The position numbers and the translations under genes are program-made. From contig NC_012914.1 in the NCBI RefSeq assembly GCF_000023585.1, positions 2,681,001 to 2,745,000 on the forward strand: a DNA stretch of 64,000 nucleotides, given 5' to 3'. Below are positions 15,952 through 24,819 of this stretch, in pieces. The DNA is from Paenibacillus sp. JDR-2. GTDB taxonomy: Bacteria > Bacillota > Bacilli > Paenibacillales > Paenibacillaceae. Numbering within the stretch: position 1 is the stretch's first letter; every line of letters starts with the position of its first letter. The notes beneath the pieces were generated by a model. It was given only the letters and a program-made list of their open reading frames with translations, was not told the origin of the DNA and ran no database searches.

Positions 15952-17331
15952 ATGGCGAAACGACCTTTCTCGTCATGCGATGGAATAACAGGGAGCGTGA
16001 AATCATTGAACTCCAGCCCAAGGAAGAAATGGTTTGGCCTAGTTCTCGTTATCTGCGTCTGCATGATCGGACTCTCCGCGCCGTTTCAACATTTTGCCGC
16101 ATTCCCGAATGAACTTCGTTTATTCTCCGGCCAACTGAAACGATTACAATATGGAGTTCCCGTACATGCAGAAGTTACCGTGGATCCACGAATGCTTCAA
16201 ATTAATGGCTCAACCCGTCAGTCATTATCAGTCAATTTGAATGACCCGATTTCGTTACAGCCTCATCAGAGCGGTCAGACGAGCATGAAAGTGAAATTAT
16301 TTGGTAAAATTCCGTTCAAGACCGTCAAAGTTAATGTCGTGCCTGATTTAAGGGTCATTCCAGGCGGTCAGACAATTGGCGTGAAAGTGAAATCGGCCGG
16401 TATTCTTGTGGTTGGCCATCATCAAGTTCGGGCAAGTAACGGAACAAAGGAGTCGCCTGGTGAAAAAGCGGGTCTCCGCTTAGGTGATCTAATTATTAGG
16501 ATCGATGGGCACAATATTAACGAAGTCAGCAAGGTAGCTAATCTGGTGGAGCAAGCAGGCAGGGAGCAGCGTCCGCTCGCAATTACTTACAAACGCAATG
16601 GTACCATTGGAGAAACGAAGCTGTATCCGATCCGAGATGCGGAAGAGCGCAATTGGAAGCTTGGTCTTTATATTCGCGATTCAGCAGCCGGTGTTGGTAC
16701 ATTAACGTTTTATGCTCCTGATCAAGGTGTTTACGGTGCTCTTGGTCATGTCATCACCGATATGGATACTCAAACGCCGATTGAAGTTGGCGAGGGGCAG
16801 ATTTTGCAGTCCAGCGTGACGTCCATTAACAAGAGCCAAACGGGAGAGCCGGGTGAGAAACGTGCCCATTTTGTCAAGGAAGGCAAGATCTTAGGGAATA
16901 TCGAACGCAACACGCCATTCGGTATTTTTGGCAAAATGGGCGAAAACCCGAATCATAGCTTTAGCGATAAAGCGATTCCTGTAACGTTCGCCGAAGAAGT
17001 TAAAGAAGGTCCGGCTCAAATTTTGACTGTTGTTAACGGGCAGAAGGTGGAGCGGTTTGATATCGAGATCGCTCATGTTACGAAACAGCCTGCGCCAGCA
17101 ACCAAAGGGATGGTAATCAAGATTACCGATAAACGCCTTCTTGATAAAACGGGAGGTATCGTTCAAGGGATGTCGGGTTCGCCGATTATCCAGAACGGGA
17201 AGCTGGTTGGAGCCGTTACACATGTTTTTGTTAACGATCCTGCTTCGGGCTACGGCTGCTTTATCGAATGGATGCTGCAGGATGCTGGGGTCTTGACGAG
17301 AGAGAAATCGACGCTAGGTACAGCTGCATAA
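15952..17331 (+). CDS. spoIVB: SpoIVB serine peptidase
   Basis: 459 residues. SpoIVB is secreted by the forespore and cleaves SpoIVFA to release pro-sigma-K processing in the mother cell. A basic N-terminus and one membrane/signal segment (about 28-47) precede a PDZ domain (about 150-215, SPGEKAGLRLGDLIIRIDG) and the S55 peptidase domain. The catalytic histidine is at about 266 in GALGHVITD and the serine at about 408 in GMSGSP; both are offset by 30 from B. subtilis numbering because of a longer N-terminus. It lies between recN and spo0A as in Bacillus. Confidence 0.95.
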   Translation: MAKRPFSSCDGITGSVKSLNSSPRKKWFGLVLVICVCMIGLSAPFQHFAAFPNELRLFSGQLKRLQYGVPVHAEVTVDPRMLQINGSTRQSLSVNLNDPISLQPHQSGQTSMKVKLFGKIPFKTVKVNVVPDLRVIPGGQTIGVKVKSAGILVVGHHQVRASNGTKESPGEKAGLRLGDLIIRIDGHNINEVSKVANLVEQAGREQRPLAITYKRNGTIGETKLYPIRDAEERNWKLGLYIRDSAAGVGTLTFYAPDQGVYGALGHVITDMDTQTPIEVGEGQILQSSVTSINKSQTGEPGEKRAHFVKEGKILGNIERNTPFGIFGKMGENPNHSFSDKAIPVTFAEEVKEGPAQILTVVNGQKVERFDIEIAHVTKQPAPATKGMVIKITDKRLLDKTGGIVQGMSGSPIIQNGKLVGAVTHVFVNDPASGYGCFIEWMLQDAGVLTREKSTLGTAA

Positions 17332-17340
17332 CCAATAAAA

Positions 17341-17383
17341 TAACCGCTGATTGGGCTTGTTAACCCCTTCAGCGGTTTCTTCA
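17341..17383 (+). terminator. Terminator after spoIVB
   Basis: AACCGCTGA and TCAGCGGTT pair around a 20-base loop, followed by TCTTC. The T-run is short, so termination may be partial, but spo0A has its own control region downstream. Confidence 0.7.
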
Positions 17384-17409
17384 TGGAGACGTCTACGATT
17401 GGTTAGATT

Positions 17410-17527
17410 TGTCGAAAATTTACGAACAGCATCATAAATTGTAATAAATTATTTATTATAACGAAAAAGATTAAAAAATCAAAGGAAAAAAATTTTCGAC
17501 AGAAGGAATTTAAACCGGCATGTCGAA
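17410..17527 (+). promoter_or_regulatory. spo0A control region: three 0A boxes and a sigma-H-like promoter
   Basis: Three perfect 0A cores occur in the 264-bp gap: TGTCGAA at 17410-17416, TTCGACA at 17495-17501 and TGTCGAA at 17521-17527. Around the middle box lies a sigma-H-like promoter, AAAGGAAAA (17481-17489), 15 bp, GGAATTT (17505-17511). This matches the known autoregulation of spo0A. The AT-rich stretch 17430-17490 is otherwise featureless. Confidence 0.75.
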
Positions 17528-17594
17528 AACTTTATTCCAAGACAACTAGGGAAAGGTAATCGCGAGTGAATATCATTTAAGGGAGGACCAGACC

Positions 17595-18413
17595 TTGCAC
17601 AAGATCGAAGTATTGCTGGCAGATGACAATCGTGAATTCACCAATTTATTATCCGAATACATATCGGAACAAAATGATATGAACGTAAGCGGAGTGGCTT
17701 ATAACGGTGAAGAGGTATTGACTTATTTCGAAGAAGGCAGAAAAGTACCTGATGTTCTAATCCTTGATATTATAATGCCTCACCTGGACGGCCTAGGCGT
17801 ACTGGAACGAATTAAAGAATTAAATATTGCGCCAATGCCTAAAATCATCATGTTGACTGCATTTGGTCAAGAAAACATCACCCAAAAAGCCGTTCAGCTT
17901 GGCGCCTCTTATTATATTTTGAAACCGTTCGATATGGAGATACTTGCAAATCGGATTCGTCAATTGGTTGGCAATTCCACGTTTGCTTCCTCGGCATCGT
18001 TTAGCAGTTCTGCCGCAACAACAACGGTCAAATCAAATGTCGTGCCACTTGCCAAAGGCAAAAATCTCGACGCCAACATTACAAGCATTATTCATGAAAT
18101 TGGAGTTCCTGCCCACATCAAAGGTTATCAGTACTTGCGCGAAGCGATTACGATGGTGTACAACAACATTGAAATTTTGGGTGCTATTACAAAAACATTG
18201 TATCCTGCTATTGCAGAAAAGTTCAAAACAACGCCATCCCGCGTTGAGCGTGCCATTCGCCACGCTATTGAGGTAGCATGGACACGCGGCAATATTGACA
18301 GCATCTCACACCTGTTCGGCTATACAATCAATATCAGTAAATCCAAGCCGACCAACTCCGAATTTATTGCGATGGTAGCTGATAAGCTCCGGATCGAACA
18401 CAAAGTAAGCTAA
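17595..18413 (+). CDS. spo0A: Sporulation transcription factor Spo0A
   Basis: 272 residues from TTG with AAGGGAGGACC. Master regulator of sporulation. The receiver domain has the acidic pocket ADDN near residue 9-12, the phosphorylated aspartate at about 58 in LILDIIMP, and the conserved Lys in ILKPFD. A low-complexity Ser/Ala/Thr linker (about 130-150) leads to the effector domain, with the recognition helix region [18 protein letters not shown], essentially invariant in endospore formers. The low-GC wobble and divergent linker are normal. Confidence 0.98.
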   Translation: MHKIEVLLADDNREFTNLLSEYISEQNDMNVSGVAYNGEEVLTYFEEGRKVPDVLILDIIMPHLDGLGVLERIKELNIAPMPKIIMLTAFGQENITQKAVQLGASYYILKPFDMEILANRIRQLVGNSTFASSASFSSSAATTTVKSNVVPLAKGKNLDANITSIIHEIGVPAHIKGYQYLREAITMVYNNIEILGAITKTLYPAIAEKFKTTPSRVERAIRHAIEVAWTRGNIDSISHLFGYTINISKSKPTNSEFIAMVADKLRIEHKVS

Positions 18414-18418
18414 AGAAT

Positions 18419-18472
18419 AAAACCGCTATTTATTATTGGTTCTGCCCAATATGAAGGCGGTTTTTCTTTTCA
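18419..18472 (+). terminator. Terminator after spo0A
   Basis: AAACCGC and GCGGTTT pair around a long loop; TTCTTTTC follows. The stem is only moderate, but a second hairpin lies immediately downstream. Confidence 0.6.
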
Positions 18473-18522
18473 GGGAAAAAAAACACCCCGCAGTACTCTA
18501 GGAGTAGCAGCGGGGTGTTTTA
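18472..18522. terminator. Bidirectional terminator between spo0A and the DUF2627 gene
   Basis: AAACACCCCGC (from 18481) pairs perfectly with GCGGGGTGTTT (to 18520); the inner TACTC/GGAGTA extends it. A-rich sequence to its left gives a T-run on the minus strand, so it mainly ends the convergent DUF2627 gene. Confidence 0.88.
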
Positions 18523-18530
18523 TGTTTCGT

Positions 18531-18824
18531 TTATGCTTGCGGTTTAGGCGGTCTAGGTCGTTTTGGACGGAATCTTGGGGCTACGTAATTGCGTTTGCGG
18601 TCGCGGAAGAAAATCCAGCCGCCAATAAAACCAACGCCAATCGCAAAGAGTACAAGTCCAAATAAAAAGCTCAGCCAAGCGAAATCAGGCTTGATGGCAT
18701 CGTTTCCAAAATCCGAGAAGTAATTAAATATGGCATTTTTCATCTTAAGAAAACCGATACAAGCGGCAATACCGGGTATGACGAGCAGCAGTACGGCAAC
18801 TAGACGGGCAGCAACTAATCTCAT
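18531..18824 (-). CDS. DUF2627 membrane protein (YqzF-like)
   Basis: 97 residues. The start at 18824 gives MRLVAARLVAVLLLVIPG, the usual family beginning; an ATG 36 bases upstream would add an atypical hydrophilic leader. Two membrane helices (about 5-25 and 48-72) are followed by a short Arg/Pro/Lys-rich tail. DUF2627 proteins sit beside the bkd genes in Bacillus; their function is unknown. It is the only minus-strand gene between 1 and 24 kb, converges on spo0A and diverges from lpd. Confidence 0.8.
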   Translation of the reverse strand: MRLVAARLVAVLLLVIPGIAACIGFLKMKNAIFNYFSDFGNDAIKPDFAWLSFLFGLVLFAIGVGFIGGWIFFRDRKRNYVAPRFRPKRPRPPKPQA

Positions 18825-19027
18825 ATGTATGATGTTCTCCTTGTAACCGTTATTAAACATTCCTTCCTATGATACCTTTTTCTGCTGGCAGTGTCTATTT
18901 CGGAAATTTAACGATGTAAATCGATTTGAAAAAAGGTACAATAGGACGAGTGGTAATAAAGAATTGTCACAAATCACCTACACATAATCGACTTATTAGG
19001 CAACAATTTTTTAGGAGGGAATACATA

Positions 19028-20455
19028 ATGACAATCCAAGTGGATGTAGCTGTGCTTGGCGGTGGCCCGGGCGGATATACAGCGGCGATACGAGCTGCTC
19101 AGCTGGGCAAAAGCGTAGCTATCGTGGAGCTCGATAAGTTGGGCGGCACTTGCTTACATAGAGGATGTATACCAAGCAAATCGCTGCTTCGCAGTGCGGA
19201 GGTTTACGCGACATTGCTTGAAGCAGATAAATACGGAGTTTCGGTTACGGAGGGCGCTCTGTCACTGGATTTCAATAAGGTTCAGGACCGCAAAGAAAAG
19301 ACGGTTGAACAATTGCATCGCGGCCTTAAAGGCTTGATGAAGAAGTATGATATTCAAATTATCAACGGTAAAGGCCGCGTTATCGGTCCGTCTATTTTTT
19401 CGCCGCGCAGCGGTTCATTAGCCGTTGAACTGGCTGACGGAGAGATGGAATCGGTCGTTTCGACGAACCTGATTATCGCAACAGGCTCTCGCCCTCGTCA
19501 TCTGCCGGGGCTAAAACCGGACGGCGTGCATATCTTGTCCAGCGACGATGCTCTTCAGCTCGAGAAGTTGCCGGAATCGATATTAATCGTTGGCGGCGGT
19601 GTTATCGGAGTGGAATGGGCCTCAATGCTGCAGGATTTTGGCGTTCAGGTAACCTTGGTAGAGGTTGGCGCAAGGCTTCTTCCGGGTGAAGATGCGGAAG
19701 TGTCGGCTGAGCTGACGAGACTGCTTCGCCGCCGCGGCGTTCGGGTACTCACGAATGTACAGCTCAAAACCGAAGAGCTCTCGATTAACGGAGATGAGGT
19801 ATCCATTACAGCAGAAACTTCCGAAGGGAATATTCTGCTTACAGCCAGCAAGGTTCTTCTGTCTGTTGGTCGTCAGGCGAACATCGAAAACATCGGTCTT
19901 GAGAATACGGATATTCAAACCAAAAACGGCGTTATTTACGTCAACGAGTTTGGGCAAACAACCGAGCCGCATATTTATGCGATTGGCGATGTCATTGGTG
20001 GCGTACAGCTTGCGCATGCGGCATCCCATGAAGGCGTAGCAGCAGCCGAGCATATTGCTGGTCACAAGAAAGCCGCGGTTGATCCCAATCTTATCCCGCG
20101 CTGCATCTATTCCCGCCCGGAAGTGGCGTCTTACGGTCTGACCGAAGATGGAGCCAGGTCGAAAGGGCATGATATTAAGACCGGTAAAATTCCTTTCGCC
20201 GCCATTGGCAAAGCTCTAGTACTTGGAGAGGCAGACGGATTTGTTAAGGTGATTGCCGACCGAAAGACCAATGACATTATTGGCGTCCATATGATTGGTC
20301 CGCATGCGACGGATCTGATTTCGGAGGCTTCGCTTGCCGGTTTGCTAAATGCAACGCCTTGGGAAGTAGGTCAGCTTATTCATCCGCATCCAACCTTATC
20401 CGAAGCTCTTGGGGAAGCTATGCTTGCCATTGACGGCAAATCTCTCGCTCTCTAG
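19028..20455 (+). CDS. lpdV: Dihydrolipoyl dehydrogenase (E3) of the branched-chain 2-oxoacid dehydrogenase
   Basis: 475 residues from ATG at 19028 with TAGGAGGGAA; the frame is open 102 bp further upstream but that stretch has no family similarity. E3 reoxidises dihydrolipoyl groups on E2 with FAD and NAD. Visible: FAD motif VAVLGGGPGGYTAAIRAAQ, the redox disulfide GGTCLHRGCIPSKSLL, the NAD motif ILIVGGGVIGVEWA, and the C-terminal catalytic pair HPHPTLSEALGEA. Its place before bkdAA-AB-B makes it the bkd-specific E3 rather than the pyruvate dehydrogenase one; this is inference from context. Confidence 0.93.
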   Translation: MTIQVDVAVLGGGPGGYTAAIRAAQLGKSVAIVELDKLGGTCLHRGCIPSKSLLRSAEVYATLLEADKYGVSVTEGALSLDFNKVQDRKEKTVEQLHRGLKGLMKKYDIQIINGKGRVIGPSIFSPRSGSLAVELADGEMESVVSTNLIIATGSRPRHLPGLKPDGVHILSSDDALQLEKLPESILIVGGGVIGVEWASMLQDFGVQVTLVEVGARLLPGEDAEVSAELTRLLRRRGVRVLTNVQLKTEELSINGDEVSITAETSEGNILLTASKVLLSVGRQANIENIGLENTDIQTKNGVIYVNEFGQTTEPHIYAIGDVIGGVQLAHAASHEGVAAAEHIAGHKKAAVDPNLIPRCIYSRPEVASYGLTEDGARSKGHDIKTGKIPFAAIGKALVLGEADGFVKVIADRKTNDIIGVHMIGPHATDLISEASLAGLLNATPWEVGQLIHPHPTLSEALGEAMLAIDGKSLAL

Positions 20456-20486
20456 CGAAGGATTTTCTTTTTCGACCGAATGCGGT

Positions 20487-20492
20487 TATAAT
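20487..20492 (+). promoter_or_regulatory. Sigma-A -10 element for bkdAA
   Basis: TATAAT; the -35 region (TTTTCTT) is poor. Expected start near 20499, so the palindrome at 20507-20532 covers the first transcribed bases. This gives bkdAA-AB-B a promoter separate from lpd. Confidence 0.5.
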
Positions 20493-20506
20493 AGGTAATA
20501 TCAAGT

Positions 20507-20532
20507 CTTAGTACCTGGTTTTAAAATCAGGT
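20507..20532 (+). promoter_or_regulatory. FapR-like operator before bkdAA
   Basis: TTAGTACCTGGTTTTAA (20508-20524) matches the FapR operator pattern, an inverted TTAGTACC / GGTACTAA, with the left arm perfect. The same bases also contain a longer perfect palindrome ACCTG-N-TTTTAAAA-N-CAGGT (20513-20532). It sits just downstream of the predicted transcription start, where a repressor would block. FapR, the malonyl-CoA-responsive lipid repressor, is inferred. Confidence 0.55.
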
Positions 20533-20550
20533 TAAAGGAGGCATAACCTC

Positions 20551-21564
20551 ATGAGTCAATCAACCGAACAAACCTTTCGTCATAACGAATTAGGCTTGTC
20601 TAACGAACAGGCTGTTGAAATGTACGCAATGATGATGCTCGCCCGTAAATTCGACGAGCGCAACTTGCTGCTGCAAAGAGCGGGTAAGATTAATTTTCAC
20701 GTCTCCGGCATCGGCCAGGAGGTTGCGCAAGTTGCAGCTGCCTTTGCGCTCGACCGGGAGAATGATTATTTCCTGCCTTATTATCGCGATTATGGATTTG
20801 TCCTTGCCGTCGGCATGACGGTAAAAGAATTAATGCTGTCTGTTTTTGCGAAAGCAGAAGACCCGAACAGCGGAGGCCGTCAAATGCCTGGCCACTTCGG
20901 AAGCAAGCGCCTCCGGATCGTGACGGGCTCCAGCCCGGTTACCACGCAGGTGCCGCATGCGGTTGGTATTGCTTTGGCCGCAAAAATGAAAAATAAACCG
21001 ATCGTCAGCTTTGTAACCTTCGGAGAAGGCTCGAGCAACCAGGGCGATTTCCATGAAGGTTGTAACTTTGCCGGAGTACATAAACTCCCGGTCATCTTGA
21101 TGTGCGAAAACAACCAGTATGCGATCTCGGTGCCGGTGCACAAGCAGCTTGGCGGAAGAGTAGCTGACCGGGCCCTTGGTTATGGCTTCCCTGGTTATCA
21201 GGTTGACGGCAATGATGCTCTTGAAGTATTCCGGGTGGTGAAGGAAGCTCGCGAACGCGCGATCGCCGGCGAAGGCCCAACACTGATTGAAGCGATGATG
21301 TACCGTTTGTCCCCGCACTCTACTTCCGATAATGATCTTGCTTACCGCACGAAGGAAGAAGTAGATGAGAACCGGTCGAAGGACGGCATCCCGAAATATA
21401 AAACTTATCTGGAAGAATGCGGCCTCTGGAATGAAGAGCTCGAGGCTGAGCTTCTAGCGCGTATCCGCAAAATGGTCGATGAAGCAACGGAATATGGCGA
21501 TAACGCGCCATTCGCGGCGCCGGAATCCGTACTGTTGCACGTGTATGCGGAGGAGGAACGCTAA
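20551..21564 (+). CDS. bkdAA: Branched-chain 2-oxoacid dehydrogenase E1 alpha subunit
   Basis: 337 residues, ATG with AAAGGAGGC. With the beta subunit it decarboxylates branched-chain 2-oxo acids using thiamine diphosphate. Visible: MMLARKFDERNLLLQRAGK, the ThDP site TFGEGSSNQGDFHEG-EN (GEGSSNQGD ... NNQYAIS) near residues 155-190, and the phosphorylation-loop-like RLSPHSTSDND. The resulting acyl-CoA primes iso and anteiso fatty acids, the dominant membrane lipids in this group. The stop is 1 bp before the bkdAB start. Confidence 0.94.
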   Translation: MSQSTEQTFRHNELGLSNEQAVEMYAMMMLARKFDERNLLLQRAGKINFHVSGIGQEVAQVAAAFALDRENDYFLPYYRDYGFVLAVGMTVKELMLSVFAKAEDPNSGGRQMPGHFGSKRLRIVTGSSPVTTQVPHAVGIALAAKMKNKPIVSFVTFGEGSSNQGDFHEGCNFAGVHKLPVILMCENNQYAISVPVHKQLGGRVADRALGYGFPGYQVDGNDALEVFRVVKEARERAIAGEGPTLIEAMMYRLSPHSTSDNDLAYRTKEEVDENRSKDGIPKYKTYLEECGLWNEELEAELLARIRKMVDEATEYGDNAPFAAPESVLLHVYAEEER

Positions 21565-21565
21565 G

Positions 21566-22549
21566 ATGGCAAAAATGGATTATATCGATGCGATTCGGTT
21601 GGCAATGAAAGAAGAGATGGAGCGCGACGACGACGTTTTCGTGCTTGGGGAAGACGTTGGCGTAAAGGGCGGCGTATTCACGACGACTAAAGGGCTGCTT
21701 GAGCAATTTGGCGAGATGCGCGCTCTTGATACGCCTCTTGCCGAGTCCGCTATTGCTGGAGTTGCTATTGGCGCAGCCATGTACGGCATGAAGCCGATTG
21801 CGGAAATGCAGTATTCGGATTTCATGTTCCCGGCGACTAACCAAATTATAAGCGAAGCGGCAAAAATCCGTTACCGCTCCAATAACGACTGGAGTTGTCC
21901 GCTTGTAATCCGTGCGCCAATCGGCGGCGGTATTTTTGGCGGCTTGTATCACTCCCAATGCCCGGAATCGGTATTTTTCGGAACGCCCGGCATCAAGATT
22001 GTAGCGCCCTATACCGCTTATGACGCAAAAGGTCTACTAAAAGCAGCAGTCCGGGATCCTGATCCGGTCATTTTCTTCGAAAATAAAAAATGCTACAAGC
22101 TTATAAACGGCGATGTGCCAGAGGATGATTATGTTGTTGAGATCGGGAAAGCCAATGTGCTTCGCGAAGGCGACGACATTACCGTTATTGGCTACAGCAT
22201 GCCTCTAATGTTTGTTGAACAGGCAGCTGCGGAGCTTGCGCAAGAAGGCATTAGCACTCATATTCTTGACCTTAGAACGCTGCAGCCGCTCGACAAGGAA
22301 GCGATTCTTGCGGCAGTGCGCAAAACAGGCAAAGTATTGATTATTCATGAAGACAATAAGACTGGCGGCGTAGGTGCGGAAGTATCGGCTATTATTGCGG
22401 AAGAGCTGCTGTATGAGCTGGATGCTCCTATCCAAAGACTTTGTGGTCCGGATGTGCCGGCAATGCCGATTAACCCGCCGGGCGAGAAGTTCTTCTTGCT
22501 CAATAAAGACAAAGTAAAAGAAGCAATGCGCAATTTGGCGCTATACTAA
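21566..22549 (+). CDS. bkdAB: Branched-chain 2-oxoacid dehydrogenase E1 beta subunit
   Basis: 327 residues from ATG at 21566, preceded by GGAGGAACG; an in-frame extension into bkdAA is not real. Family features: YIDAIRLAMKEEMERDDDVFVLGEDVG, the cofactor-region FTTTKGLLEQFG and DTPLAESAIAGVAIGAAMYG, and the C-terminal transketolase domain with ILDLRTLQPLDKEAIL. It forms the alpha2-beta2 E1 with BkdAA. bkdB follows after 37 bp. Confidence 0.95.
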   Translation: MAKMDYIDAIRLAMKEEMERDDDVFVLGEDVGVKGGVFTTTKGLLEQFGEMRALDTPLAESAIAGVAIGAAMYGMKPIAEMQYSDFMFPATNQIISEAAKIRYRSNNDWSCPLVIRAPIGGGIFGGLYHSQCPESVFFGTPGIKIVAPYTAYDAKGLLKAAVRDPDPVIFFENKKCYKLINGDVPEDDYVVEIGKANVLREGDDITVIGYSMPLMFVEQAAAELAQEGISTHILDLRTLQPLDKEAILAAVRKTGKVLIIHEDNKTGGVGAEVSAIIAEELLYELDAPIQRLCGPDVPAMPINPPGEKFFLLNKDKVKEAMRNLALY

Positions 22550-22586
22550 GCGACAAGTACGTGTCAGGTAGGGAGATGGATAATTA

Positions 22587-23898
22587 ATGAAATCGGTGAA
22601 GGAGATCGTCATTCCTCAGTTAGCGGAATCACTGGTCTCGGCGACTATTGATAAATGGCTGAAGCAGCCGGGTGACCGGATTGAGATGTATGAACCGATC
22701 TGTGAGCTTATCACGGATAAAGTAAAGTGCGGAACTGCCGTCCACAATTGCCGGTACGCTGGTCGAGATTCTGGTAGGCAATGGCGAGACAGTACCGGTC
22801 GGAACTCCGGTGTGCCGTGTCGAGACTGAAGTAGCCTCATCCTCATCGGAAGCCGCGGTAACTACGGAAACAACAAAAGCTGCCGTAAACACGGAATCGG
22901 CGGATGAAGGCGACAAGTCGATGCGCAACCGCTTCTCGCCGGCTGTTCAGCAGCTTGCGGCTGAACATGGCATCCGTCTGGCTGATGTGCCGGGAACGGG
23001 ACTTGGCGGAAGAATTACGCGGAAGGATATCTTGGCTTATGTAGCTTCCGGTGCGGGACAAGCGCCTGCAACTGCTGCAGCCAAGCCGTTCACGCCTCCG
23101 CCTAGCACAACCGTATCGGAAGTGCGTTCATCCGGTCTGCATTTAACGGAGACGCCTCGCACGCCTACCGTACCTAGTCAAAGCACCTCGATACCGGGCC
23201 GCGGGGAGGACTTCATCGATGTATCGCCGATCCGGAGCGCAATCGCCCGCAATACGATGCTAAGCGTGAATGAAATTCCGCATGGCTGGATGATGATTGA
23301 AGTCGACGTTACCAATCTGGTTCAGCTCCGCAACAAGGTGAAGGATGAATTCATGAAGCGCGAAGGCATTAATCTGACGTATCTGGCCTTTGTTTTGAAG
23401 GCTGTCGTTAATGCTTTGAAAGACTTCCCGATTATGAATTCGATGTGGGCAGTCGATAAAATTATCGTGAAGCGGGATATTAATATCTCCCTGGCAGTCG
23501 GAACGGAAGAGTCCGTCGCGACACCGGTTATCAAAAATGCCGATCATAAGACGATAGCCGGCCTTGCGCGGGAAATCGATGATTTGGCACGCCGCGGACG
23601 CGAAGGGAAACTGACTCTCAGCGATATGCAAGGCGGTACCTTTACCGTCAACAATACGGGCTCCTTTGGTTCGATTATCACGAACCCGATTATTAACTAT
23701 CCGCAGGCTGCTATTCTGACCTTTGAATCGATTGTGAAGCGTCCTGTTGTAATTAACGACATGATTGCGATCCGTTCGATGGCGAATATGTGCTTGTCGC
23801 TTGACCACCGCGTACTGGATGGCGTTATCTGCGGCCGCTTCCTGCAGCGCGTTAAAGATAATTTGGAAGGCTTTAACGTAGATACGAAATTGTACTAG
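22587..23898 (+). pseudogene. bkdB: Branched-chain 2-oxoacid dehydrogenase E2 (dihydrolipoamide acyltransferase), frameshifted
   Basis: Two overlapping frames together make one full E2. Frame 1 (22587-22829) encodes the lipoyl domain start IVIPQLAESLVSATIDKWL up to the lipoyl lysine (residue 45, ITDKV), then turns to unrelated sequence. Frame 2, open from 22726, continues AELPSTIAGTLVEILVGNG, the rest of the lipoyl domain, then the E1/E3-binding domain (SPAVQQLAAEHGI) and the catalytic domain with LDHRVLDGVICGRFL, to a stop at 23898. Deleting one G near 22727 restores DKVNAELPS exactly. It may be a true mutation or a sequencing error; no slippery site is evident. A GTG at 22810 could restart translation without a lipoyl domain. 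Confidence 0.88.
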
Positions 23899-23919
23899 AA
23901 GAAACGGGGTAATCCGAGC

Positions 23920-24639
23920 ATGACTGACACGGCATCTAAACACGTGGAGCGGCAATTGGAGGCCCGATATATACCAATGATCGGTTATGCGGAAGCTTGG
24001 GAGACGCAGAAATCGATCGTGCGGCAGATCAGCCAGGAGGAGCGTCAGGAGACGCTTCTCCTTCTTCAGCATCCGCCTACTTATACGCTTGGCACAGACC
24101 GACATCACGAGCATCTGCTGCTTAGCGAGGATGAGCTGAACGAGCGCGGAATATCGGTCTTCGAAATCGACCGCGGCGGGGACATTACTTACCATGGGCC
24201 AGGGCAATTAGTCGGTTATCCGATGCTGTTCCTGCCTATGGAAGGATTGGATCTTCATGCGTACCTGCGCAATGTAGAGCAGGCTATAATTAATTGGCTG
24301 GCCGAATATGGTATAGAAGCGGGAAGAAAGCCGGAATATACTGGGGTATGGGTTGGAAATGAGAAAATCGCCGCAATCGGCGTGAAATTCAATCGTGCCC
24401 GTGATCGCGGCGGTTTTGTAACAAGCCATGGCTTTGCCTTGAATATCGAGGCGGGAATAGGCAACGAGGGCTTCAGCGGCATTGTTCCATGCGGCATTCA
24501 GGAGTATGGGGTAACATCCTTTAACGATTTGTCCGGCGTAACGCTTTCCGTCGAAGAGGCAGCGCGGCAGCTGCTGCCGCATTTCTGCCGGGTATTCGGG
24601 TTTGCGGTTCCCAATCTGCTAGAGCAGCGAGCTGAGTGA
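23920..24639 (+). CDS. lipB: Octanoyl-[acyl carrier protein]:protein N-octanoyltransferase LipB
   Basis: 239 residues. LipB moves octanoate from ACP to lipoyl domains, the first step of lipoate synthesis, so it supplies the cofactor for the E2 encoded just upstream (21 bp away). Signature RGGDITYHGPGQLVGYP (about 86-102), the catalytic lysine in AAIGVKF (about 150) and catalytic cysteine in VPCGI (about 190) are all present. B. subtilis uses LipM/LipL instead, so a true LipB here distinguishes this lineage. Its 3' end overlaps the convergent small gene at 24619 by 21 bp. Confidence 0.94.
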   Translation: MTDTASKHVERQLEARYIPMIGYAEAWETQKSIVRQISQEERQETLLLLQHPPTYTLGTDRHHEHLLLSEDELNERGISVFEIDRGGDITYHGPGQLVGYPMLFLPMEGLDLHAYLRNVEQAIINWLAEYGIEAGRKPEYTGVWVGNEKIAAIGVKFNRARDRGGFVTSHGFALNIEAGIGNEGFSGIVPCGIQEYGVTSFNDLSGVTLSVEEAARQLLPHFCRVFGFAVPNLLEQRAE

Positions 24640-24714
24640 AGCAACAAGCGTCGTAATGACAAGGGCAGCAACAACAAGAATAGCAACTAGACGAATAAGT
24701 TTTTGCATCTTCAA
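24619..24714 (-). CDS. Prli42-like small membrane protein
   Basis: 31 residues from TTG at 24714, which has GGAG 9 bp upstream; an ATG two codons later is too far from it. The product is two or three basic residues (MKMQK) and then one hydrophobic helix ending SLSSLL. Size, composition and position (between the bkd cluster and a PepT-like gene, as in Listeria) fit Prli42, the mini-protein that anchors the stressosome to the membrane. The match is by shape and context, not strong sequence identity. It is convergent with lipB. Confidence 0.6.
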   Translation of the reverse strand: MKMQKLIRLVAILVVAALVITTLVASLSSLL

Positions 24715-24819
24715 GGGTAAAAACTCCTTTCTTTTTGGAAAACTCCAACCGGGGCTTTTCGGATAATAAAACAAGCTCCCGTCTATTGTAATCGAAAACA
24801 GAGAGCGGAGGAAATAGTT

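Noticed and set aside
18914..18942. Promoter for lpd with TACAAT at 18937
   Set aside because: The -10 is fair, but the -35 position holds ATGTAA and no extended -10; too weak to list as a feature.
22716..22740. Programmed frameshift in bkdB
   Set aside because: No slippery heptamer, internal ribosome-site stimulator or pseudoknot is visible near the shift, and bkdB is not a known recoded gene. A mutation or sequencing error is simpler.
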